Source of the DNA: JAWVZU01 sp033722075
Lineage (GTDB): Bacteria > Pseudomonadota > Gammaproteobacteria > Xanthomonadales > SZUA-38
Reading direction: 5' to 3'
DNA length: 12,394 nt
NCBI GenBank assembly: GCA_033722075.1
Contig: JAWVZU010000103.1
Span: forward strand, 1 to 12,394
The translations under genes were made by a program, and so were the position numbers. Positions 6,446 to 12,394 of the stretch are shown piece after piece. Each line of letters opens with the position of its first letter. Within the stretch, counting starts at the first letter, position 1. The notes under the pieces are model-generated. The model was not told the DNA's origin and did not search any database. It worked only from the letters and a program-made list of their open reading frames with translations.

Positions 6446-8074
6446 ATGCAAGGCTTGATGATGGATCGACCGCTGTTGATCTCTTCCCTGATCCGATACG
6501 CCGCAGAATTCCATCGGGACACCGAAATCGTGAGTCGCAGTGTGGAAGGACCGATCCACCGTTACACCTATGCGGACGCCGAGCGCAGCTCCCGCTACCT
6601 GGCCCAGGGACTGGAAGCGTTGGGAGTTGGAATCGGCGACCGCGTCGCCACCCTGGCGTGGAACACCTGGCGCCATTTCGAGCTCTATTTCGGCGTCTCC
6701 GGAATGGGCGCGGTATGCCACACGCTGAATCCACGCCTGTTTGCCGAACAGTTGATCTACATCGTCAACCACGCAGAGGACCGCATCCTCTGCACGGATC
6801 TGACCTTCCTGCCTCTGGTCGAGAAACTCCTCCCGCAGTTCAAGACCGTCGAACACGTCATCGTGATGACGGATGAGGCGCACATGCCCGACGACGTGCC
6901 GGACAACTACCTGTGCTACGAGACGCTGCTGGAGGGCCGTAGCGACGACTACCAGTGGCCCGAGTTCGACGAGGATGCGGCGGCCAGCCTGTGCTACACG
7001 TCCGGCACCACCGGCAACCCGAAGGGCGCGCTCTATTCCCATCGCTCGACGGTGCTGCACTCTTTCGCGTGCTGCATGAAGGACACCCTGGGCATGTGCT
7101 CTCAGAGCGTCGTTCTGCCGGTCGTGCCCATGTTCCACGCCAACGCCTGGGGCACGCCCTACTCGGCCGCCATGACCGGGGCGAAAATGGTCTTTCCGGG
7201 CCCCGGCCTGGACGGCGCAAGCGTCTACGAACTGGTCGACCAGGAAAACGTGACCGCCCTTCTCGGCGTACCCACGGTCTGGCTGATGCTGCTCGAATAC
7301 CTGCGCGCCGAGGGCAAGCGCATCGACGGCGTGGAGTCGGTGGTCATCGGCGGCAGCGCCGCACCGCGCGCCATGATCGAGGCGTTCGAGAACGAATTTG
7401 ATGTGCGTGTACTGCACGCCTGGGGCATGACCGAGCTGAGTCCGCTGGGCACGGTCAATACGCCGCGGGCCTCGGAACTGGATCTCGAGCAGGAGGAACG
7501 TCTCAAACTGCAGCTCAAGCAGGGTCGCGGCATCTACGGCGTGGAGCTGAGGATCATCGGCCCCGACGGCCAGCCGCAGCCCTGGGATGGAGAGAGCGTC
7601 GGCGAACTGGAATGCCGCGGCCCGTGGGTCTCGTCGGCCTACTTCAAGAACGAAGGCGGCGACATTCTCCATGACGGCTGGTTTCCCACCGGAGACATCG
7701 CCTGTATCGACTCCAACGGTTATCTCCAGCTCACCGATCGCGCCAAGGACGTGATCAAGTCCGGGGGCGAGTGGATTTCTTCCATCGAGCTGGAAAACGA
7801 AGCCGTCTCCCACCCGGGCGTGGCCGAGGCCGCGGTGATCGGGATCGCCCATCCGAAGTGGGACGAGCGGCCCCTGCTGGTGGTCGTGCCGGTGGGCGAT
7901 TTCTCCGACAAGGCGTCCATACTGGAGCACCTGCGCGGACGGGTGGCGAAGTGGTGGCTGCCCGACGACATCCAGTTCGTGGACGAACTGCCCCACACCG
8001 CAACGGGCAAGATCTCGAAACTCGAACTGCGGACGCGGTTCGAGGATTACGAATTTCCGAAAGGCGACAACTGA
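6446..8074 (+). CDS. Fatty-acyl-CoA ligase (AMP-forming), AlkK/DmdB-like
   Basis: The 542-residue enzyme belongs to the adenylate-forming superfamily (PF00501 plus PF13193). It would activate a carboxylic acid with ATP to an acyl-adenylate and then transfer the acyl group to coenzyme A, in the cytoplasm or at the membrane. All core motifs are intact: the phosphate loop SGTTGNPKG at 186-194, the MFHANAWGTPY segment typical of the medium-chain AlkK / methylthiopropionate DmdB branch, WGMTE at 326-330, TGD at 415-417, the hinge segment DRAKDVIKSGGEWISS, and the catalytic lysine in GKISK (K522). Full length, with no defect seen. Substrate chain length cannot be read; medium- to long-chain fatty acids are most likely, and methylthiopropionate is possible because DmdB enzymes share these features. 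The gene has a strong ribosome site and its own divergent promoter region. Its TGA (8072-8074) shares one base with the next gene's ATG, pointing to co-translation. Confidence 0.93.
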   Translation: MQGLMMDRPLLISSLIRYAAEFHRDTEIVSRSVEGPIHRYTYADAERSSRYLAQGLEALGVGIGDRVATLAWNTWRHFELYFGVSGMGAVCHTLNPRLFAEQLIYIVNHAEDRILCTDLTFLPLVEKLLPQFKTVEHVIVMTDEAHMPDDVPDNYLCYETLLEGRSDDYQWPEFDEDAAASLCYTSGTTGNPKGALYSHRSTVLHSFACCMKDTLGMCSQSVVLPVVPMFHANAWGTPYSAAMTGAKMVFPGPGLDGASVYELVDQENVTALLGVPTVWLMLLEYLRAEGKRIDGVESVVIGGSAAPRAMIEAFENEFDVRVLHAWGMTELSPLGTVNTPRASELDLEQEERLKLQLKQGRGIYGVELRIIGPDGQPQPWDGESVGELECRGPWVSSAYFKNEGGDILHDGWFPTGDIACIDSNGYLQLTDRAKDVIKSGGEWISSIELENEAVSHPGVAEAAVIGIAHPKWDERPLLVVVPVGDFSDKASILEHLRGRVAKWWLPDDIQFVDELPHTATGKISKLELRTRFEDYEFPKGDN

Positions 8075-8487
8075 TGGCGACCTTTCGATTCACGAGCTTC
8101 CTGTGGCGCTGGGCCATCGCCGTGGTGCTAGTGCTGATCACCTTCAACCCCACCGACTGGTCCTACTACGACTGGGTAACCCAGTCGGGCGGCTCGATTC
8201 CGCTCAAGATCCTGCTCGGACTGCTGCTCCTGGTCGGCTTCGTCATCTTCCTGCGGGCCAGCTTCCGCAGCCTCGGCGCCATCGGCATCGTCCTGACCGG
8301 CGGCCTGCTCGCCGTGCTGGCCTGGCTCCTGGCCGACATGAAATGGCTGGACCTGGGTGACCTGGACATCCTCACTTGGGTCGGGCTGTTCATACTGGCG
8401 ACGATCATGGCGGTCGGTGTCTCCTGGTCGCACATCCGACGCAAGATCAGCGGTCAGCAGGACATGGACGACCTGGACGAGCCCTAG
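8074..8487 (+). CDS. Small four-helix membrane protein, DUF6524-like, function unknown
   Basis: This 137-residue protein has four hydrophobic segments, at about residues 11-25, 43-62, 67-88 and 98-119. They are followed by a basic stretch (HIRRKISG) and an acidic tail (DMDDLDEP). The N-terminal pattern, with LVLITFNPTDWSYYDWV after the first helix, matches what I recall of the DUF6524 family; this is from memory and was not searched. No enzymatic residues stand out, and the function is unknown. The start ATG at 8074 overlaps the ligase stop as TGATG, with AAAGGCG a few bases upstream, so translation is probably coupled. An earlier in-frame start inside the ligase gene would add about 100 residues of composition typical of a shadow frame, so it was rejected. 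The coupling suggests a job tied to acyl-CoA or fatty-acid handling at the inner membrane, which is inference only. Confidence 0.85.
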   Translation: MATFRFTSFLWRWAIAVVLVLITFNPTDWSYYDWVTQSGGSIPLKILLGLLLLVGFVIFLRASFRSLGAIGIVLTGGLLAVLAWLLADMKWLDLGDLDILTWVGLFILATIMAVGVSWSHIRRKISGQQDMDDLDEP

Positions 8488-8569
8488 CCGCCAGCGAACT
8501 CGATGCGCTCAGGCGCGATTCCGAACAGCGCATAGCGCGTCTCCGGCCGCTTGCCTTGTCCCCGGTGGT

Positions 8570-8582
8570 CATGACGGTCATG
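8570..8582. promoter_or_regulatory. Candidate operator: 13-base palindrome before the PLD gene
   Basis: CATGAC (8570-8575) and GTCATG (8577-8582) are exact reverse complements around a single G, ending 31 bases before the PLD start codon. The same place can be read as two GGTCATG units 9 bases apart (8567 and 8576). It sits in the 126-base gap 8488-8613, where I see no gene, no clear promoter pair and no poly-T terminator. A regulator site is possible; no family is suggested by the sequence. Confidence 0.35.
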
Positions 8583-8613
8583 TTGCCGCGGGCCATCAGG
8601 TAAGGTATCCCCC

Positions 8614-10386
8614 ATGCGTGCCCTGACCACCTGGATCGGGTTGTTCATGCTCATGGTTGCCGGCGGCTGCCGGCTCAGCCCGGAGCGCCAGCTCGAAGTC
8701 GAAGCCAGCGTCCATCAGGTGCGGGACAGGGCATTGACCTGTCCTCCCGAGCAGGACGATCGCTGCGCGATGCCCTCTGCCCTGTGGGCTCTCGGTGATG
8801 CGCCGCAGCCCCACGTGGCGTTGCTGGAGCATGGTGGCGATGCCCTCCTGGCGCGGTTGCACGCCATCCGTACGGCCCGGCGTTCCATCGAACTGCAGAC
8901 TTTCATCTTCGTCGCCGACGACGCCGGCAATCTGTTGCTGACCGAACTGCTGGAGGCTGCGCGCCGTGGCGTGAAGGTACGGATCCTGATCGATCAGCTC
9001 TACGCCTTCGAGGATGCCGATTTCCTGGCCGGCGTGGCCACCGCCCACCAGAATCTGGAGATCAAGGTCTACAACCCGACCTTCGGGAAGGGTGAGACGT
9101 CACTTTTCGATTTTGCCGGTTCACTGGTGTGCTGCTTTCAGGAGTTCAATCACCGGATGCACAACAAGGTGTTCGTCGTGGACGACCGGATCGGAATCAC
9201 CGGGGGGCGCAATGTCCAGAACCGCTATTACGGATGGGACCCGCAGTTCAACTACCTGGACCGCGATGTGCTGGTCCTGGGCGAGGTAGCGCGCACGATA
9301 CGGGAGAGTTTTGACGAGTACTGGGTCCATCCTCGCACGGTGCACGCGGAGTATCTGCTGGACGTCGCCGAGCAGATTCTGAATGGTGTGGCTCAGGCGC
9401 CGCAATTATCCATGCAGCAGCTGCCGCATGCCCGGGCCATGGCGGCAGCGGCCGGCAGCCAGGCAGCATTGGCCGATCGGCTGCTGCCGCTGCTGGTGCC
9501 GGTCCACGCCGTCGAGTACTTTGCCGACCCGCCCGACAAGCTGTTCGACAAGAACGCAAGAGAAGTGCGGGACATCACCTTGCGCCTGCGCGAGCTGATC
9601 GCCACCGCGCGGCATTCCGTGATCATGCAGACGCCCTACCTGGTTTTCACCCGGCGCGCCACGCGCCTGTTCGCCCGCCTGCGCCGGGAACACCCCGACA
9701 TCCAACTGCTGATTTCCACCAACAGCCTCGCTTCCACCGATGCGTATCCCGTCTATGCGGTCTCCCGAAAACGTCGCAAGCCGCTTCTGAAGAGTCTGGG
9801 ATTTCACATCTACGAGCTCAAGCCCCATCCGGCGGATCTCTCCTATTGGTTTCCCCCCGGCGAAGGCCGCGCGGCACCGGGCGACCCGAGCATGCTGAAC
9901 AGCTTTCCGCTGGAAACGTCGGCCGAACGGGCCAGTCTGCACGGCAAGACCCTGGTGATCGATGGCCTCATCACGGTGATCGGCTCGCACAATTTCGACC
10001 CGCGTTCGGAGGACTACAACACCGAGTCCGGCCTGATCATCGTCGATCGCGAAATCGCCGACGTGGCCAGCCGGGAAATCCTGCGGGCCACCCAGTCCGG
10101 CAACGCCTGGGTGGTGGCGCGCGCCCCGCAGGTGCCGGTGATGTCCTTCTTCAGCGGGATCATCGGCAGCGTATCTCGGCGTCTGCCCATCGGCGATATC
10201 TGGCCGTTCCGCTACGCCACGTCCTACGATCTCATACCGGGCAACGAGCCGGTCCCGCCGGATCATCCGGAGTTTCAGGAGCGTTACCGGAACGTTGGCG
10301 AGTTTCCGGGCGTCAACCTGTCGCTGAAACAGATCCAGACGCAACTCATCAGCGCCTTCGCCGGATTCGTGAAACCGATTCTGTAG
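8614..10386 (+). CDS. Phospholipase D / cardiolipin synthase-like lipoprotein (ClsC type)
   Basis: This 590-residue protein starts with a lipoprotein signal ending in the lipobox VAGGC (C19). The residue after the cysteine is arginine, not aspartate, so an outer-membrane location facing the periplasm is likely by the rule known in enterobacteria. Two phospholipase D catalytic motifs are intact: H183-x-K185-x4-D190 (HNKVFVVD, followed by GITGGRN) and H443-x-K445-x4-D450 (HGKTLVID, followed by VIGSHNFDPRSED). Two such halves form one active site that transfers a phosphatidyl group through a histidine intermediate. The layout, with NSLASTDAYPVYA and the ELKP segment between the motifs, fits the YmdC/ClsC group, which makes cardiolipin from two phospholipids; simple phospholipase activity is the alternative. 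The YmdB macrodomain partner of the Escherichia coli gene is absent. ATG 8614 is preceded by TAAGG at 8601-8605. The stop faces the kinase gene's stop with 3 bases between. Confidence 0.9.
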   Translation: MRALTTWIGLFMLMVAGGCRLSPERQLEVEASVHQVRDRALTCPPEQDDRCAMPSALWALGDAPQPHVALLEHGGDALLARLHAIRTARRSIELQTFIFVADDAGNLLLTELLEAARRGVKVRILIDQLYAFEDADFLAGVATAHQNLEIKVYNPTFGKGETSLFDFAGSLVCCFQEFNHRMHNKVFVVDDRIGITGGRNVQNRYYGWDPQFNYLDRDVLVLGEVARTIRESFDEYWVHPRTVHAEYLLDVAEQILNGVAQAPQLSMQQLPHARAMAAAAGSQAALADRLLPLLVPVHAVEYFADPPDKLFDKNAREVRDITLRLRELIATARHSVIMQTPYLVFTRRATRLFARLRREHPDIQLLISTNSLASTDAYPVYAVSRKRRKPLLKSLGFHIYELKPHPADLSYWFPPGEGRAAPGDPSMLNSFPLETSAERASLHGKTLVIDGLITVIGSHNFDPRSEDYNTESGLIIVDREIADVASREILRATQSGNAWVVARAPQVPVMSFFSGIIGSVSRRLPIGDIWPFRYATSYDLIPGNEPVPPDHPEFQERYRNVGEFPGVNLSLKQIQTQLISAFAGFVKPIL

Positions 10387-10389
10387 CGA

Positions 10390-12393
10390 CTACTCCGGCG
10401 CGCTCAACGGGATGATGATCCGGAACCGCGCGCCCCGCTCCTTCTCCAGGCATTCGACGTCGCCCCCCAGAAGCCAGGTGACCGTGTTGTAGACGATGTG
10501 CAGCCCCAGACCGGCGTGGCGACCGCGGTGCCGGGTGACGAAGGGATCGAAGACCGTCTTGCGGTTCTCAAGCGGAATCCCGCGCCCGTCATCTTCCACG
10601 ATCAGTTCCAGCCGCTCTCCCCGGAGCGACGCGACGATCCGGATGGTGCCCTGCTGGTCCTGCTCGAACCCGTGTACCAGCGAGTTCTGGATCAGATTGC
10701 CCAGCGTGTCGAACAGGGGATCGGGGTAGGAGTCGAGTTGCGGATCGTCTTCGAGTTCGACCTTGAGACTGTGACCACCGGCCTCGATCGGATGGGCGAA
10801 AAGCAGGCGCTCGCGGTTCAGTACCCGACTCAGCTGAAAGGTCCGCCGCTGCGCCCGGTCCTTGTCGACCGCCGCGCGCTTGAAGCTGGTGACGATCTTG
10901 CGGGTCCGCTGGAGATTCGCTTCGATCATGCCCAGTCCATCCTCCACCGGGGCAATCCGACCGCTCATGTCCGGCGGCACGCTGGCGCGGATCTGCTCGA
11001 TACGGTCCTTCAGGTGGGACGCGATGGTGATGCCGTTTCCTACCGGGGTATTGATCTCGTGGGCCACCCCGGCGACCAGGGCGCCCAGTGCGGCCATCTT
11101 TTCCGCTTCGACCAGCTGCGCCTGGGTCGTTGTAAGCTTGAGCAGCGTGCCTTCCAATTCGGAGTTGGTCTTTTCCAGTTCCTCGGTTCGCTTCGCCACG
11201 GTCGATTCGAGGTGGACGTTCTGGCGTCGAAGGTCGGCGCTGCGCCAGCGCCAGGTCGCCAGAATCAGGGCAACGATGAATGCCGTCGCGCCGGCCCGGA
11301 ACCACCAGGTCTGATGGACTTCCGGCAATTGCCGCAGCTTGAGCGCTGCACCGTCCCGGTTCCAGACCCCATCGGCGTTGGCGGCACGCACCTGGAACTC
11401 GTAGCTTCCGGGAGGCAGGTTGTTGTAGAAAGCATGCCGGCGCGACCCGGCCTCGACCCAATCGCGATCCTGGCCGAACAGGCGGTACTGGTAGCGAACT
11501 TTGGTGGGCGCGATGAAGGTAAGTGCCGCATAGTCGATCTCGATCAGCCGGCTGCCCGGGGCGATTTCCAGCGTTCCACCGCCGATCCGCATTGAACGCC
11601 CATCGACAATCACTTCTTCGACCACCACCGGTGGTGCTCTTTCGTTCTTGGGCATGTCGCCCGGATCCACGCGGGTTACCCCGTCGGCCGTGGGAAACCA
11701 GAGCACCCCCTCGTCCGATTTCCAACCGGCCGGCTGGCTGGCGCCATTGCACTGTCGGCTTCGCAGGCCGTGATCGGCGTCGAACAGCTCCGCATCGATG
11801 CTCCCCGTGGCGGCCAGGGCCGACTCCCGGTCGATGGCCAGGATCCCGAAATTGGTGCAAAGCCACAATCGGCCCATCCCATCGTCCAGGGCGTGAAACA
11901 CGGCAACCTTGGGCTCGATCGGGACGCGCATCGCGGATTCCCCGGTCAGTCGAAACAGACTGTCCTCCGTGCCCACCCAGGCGCTCCCGTCCGGCTCGAA
12001 CGCGATCGAGAAAATGATGCCTCGTTCCATCAGATCGAATCGCTCGAGCACGTTGTCGCGATAGCGCACCAGCCCGCGGCCGTAGGTTCCAAACCAGATC
12101 GAGCCATCGGGCGCTTCCGCAATGGAACGGATGTCGGAACTGAGCAGAACACTGTTGTCCACGGTGTAGTGGGTCACGTCCTCGCCCGCGATGTGGGTAA
12201 TTCCGCGCCGCTCCGTTCCGATCCAGAGATCCCCCCGGGAATCCTCCAGCATCGCCCTGACCTGGTTGTCGATCAGGTGGCCGCTGGCGACCGAATAGGA
12301 CAGGGTCGATCCGTCGGGATCGATGCGCGTCACGCCGCCGCCCCACGCGCCGATCCACATACCGCCGGTGCCGGCGGGCCACAAGGCCCTTAC
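10390..12393 (-). CDS. Membrane sensor histidine kinase with Reg_prop propeller and Y_Y_Y domain, 5' end cut by the window edge
   Basis: About 667 residues are visible and the frame is still open at the right edge; the in-frame TTG at 12384 lies inside a propeller blade and is not the start. The visible order is: six propeller blades (about 12393-11650) with signatures such as DLWIGTERRGITHI and SIWFGTYGRGLVRY; a Y_Y_Y domain (about 11560-11350, RYQYRLFGQDRDWVEAG); one membrane helix (about 11307-11250); a coiled coil; HisKA with the phospho-acceptor histidine in AHEINTPVGN (codon 11059-11061); and HATPase_c with N-box NLIQNSLVHG, EDDGRGI (10576-10596) and HAGLGLHIVYN (10486-10518). The protein ends after the ATPase, without receiver or DNA-binding domain, so the response regulator is elsewhere. 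Related proteins often have two propellers of seven blades, so perhaps half is missing. It would sense a periplasmic signal and autophosphorylate in the cytoplasm. Ligand and targets unknown. Confidence 0.92.
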   Translation of the reverse strand, partial: VRALWPAGTGGMWIGAWGGGVTRIDPDGSTLSYSVASGHLIDNQVRAMLEDSRGDLWIGTERRGITHIAGEDVTHYTVDNSVLLSSDIRSIAEAPDGSIWFGTYGRGLVRYRDNVLERFDLMERGIIFSIAFEPDGSAWVGTEDSLFRLTGESAMRVPIEPKVAVFHALDDGMGRLWLCTNFGILAIDRESALAATGSIDAELFDADHGLRSRQCNGASQPAGWKSDEGVLWFPTADGVTRVDPGDMPKNERAPPVVVEEVIVDGRSMRIGGGTLEIAPGSRLIEIDYAALTFIAPTKVRYQYRLFGQDRDWVEAGSRRHAFYNNLPPGSYEFQVRAANADGVWNRDGAALKLRQLPEVHQTWWFRAGATAFIVALILATWRWRSADLRRQNVHLESTVAKRTEELEKTNSELEGTLLKLTTTQAQLVEAEKMAALGALVAGVAHEINTPVGNGITIASHLKDRIEQIRASVPPDMSGRIAPVEDGLGMIEANLQRTRKIVTSFKRAAVDKDRAQRRTFQLSRVLNRERLLFAHPIEAGGHSLKVELEDDPQLDSYPDPLFDTLGNLIQNSLVHGFEQDQQGTIRIVASLRGERLELIVEDDGRGIPLENRKTVFDPFVTRHRGRHAGLGLHIVYNTVTWLLGGDVECLEKERGARFRIIIPLSAPE

Positions 12394-12394
12394 C

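Noticed and set aside
6431..7996. A 521-codon minus-strand open frame opposite the acyl-CoA ligase
   Set aside because: The ligase has every family motif on the plus strand. The antisense product shows no domain or credible start signal.
8376..8603. A small plus-strand open frame reaching into the gap before the PLD gene
   Set aside because: Most of it overlaps the DUF6524-like gene in another frame. There is no ribosome site, and the 126-base gap contains only its tail.
10498..11595. A 365-codon plus-strand open frame opposite the sensor kinase
   Set aside because: It is antisense to the HisKA/HATPase region. There is no ribosome site or domain, and the composition is that of a shadow frame.
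1..12394. Defence island, prophage, integron, CRISPR or transposon content
   Set aside because: No nuclease, integrase, transposase, repeat array, tRNA or target-site duplication was seen. All genes are housekeeping-like envelope, lipid or signalling genes of even composition.

Overview
The window is GC-rich, gene-dense DNA, clearly bacterial and most like a proteobacterium, probably a free-living or marine gammaproteobacterium. The grounds are a TolC-system type RND pump with a periplasmic adaptor, a ClsC-like PLD lipoprotein, an AlkK/DmdB-like acyl-CoA ligase with a DUF6524-like partner, and a Reg_prop/Y_Y_Y sensor kinase. The genus cannot be fixed from this sequence alone. I see no tRNA, rRNA, insertion sequence, phage gene or CRISPR array, and no base-composition island.

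Layout. (1) 2-1276, plus strand: the 3' part of a penicillin-binding-like serine hydrolase, cut by the left edge. (2) 1397-5596, plus strand: a two-gene efflux operon with the RND permease first and the periplasmic adaptor 30 bases behind it. No outer-membrane channel or regulator gene is attached. (3) 5619-6332, minus strand: a small secreted Sel1-repeat protein, tail-to-tail with the adaptor. (4) 6333-6445: a divergent control region with promoter-like elements and a perfect inverted repeat. (5) 6446-8487, plus strand: a fatty-acyl-CoA ligase whose stop codon overlaps the start of a four-helix membrane protein (DUF6524-like). (6) 8614-10386, plus strand: a lipoprotein with two HKD motifs of the phospholipase D / cardiolipin synthase type, preceded by a 13-base palindrome. 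(7) 10390-12393, minus strand: a membrane sensor histidine kinase (propeller, Y_Y_Y, one membrane helix, HisKA, HATPase), cut by the right edge. Its stop codon lies 3 bases from that of the PLD gene.

Working together. The permease and adaptor form the inner-membrane and periplasmic parts of a tripartite exporter and need a TolC-type channel from elsewhere. The ligase activates fatty acids to acyl-CoA. The coupled DUF6524-like protein may act with it at the inner membrane. The PLD lipoprotein acts on phospholipid head groups in the envelope. Much of the window therefore serves the cell envelope and lipid metabolism, but these are separate transcription units and I see no proof of one shared system. 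The least described parts are the DUF6524-like gene and its coupling to the ligase, and several candidate operator palindromes. I did not find a convincing new defence, mobile or biosynthetic system.
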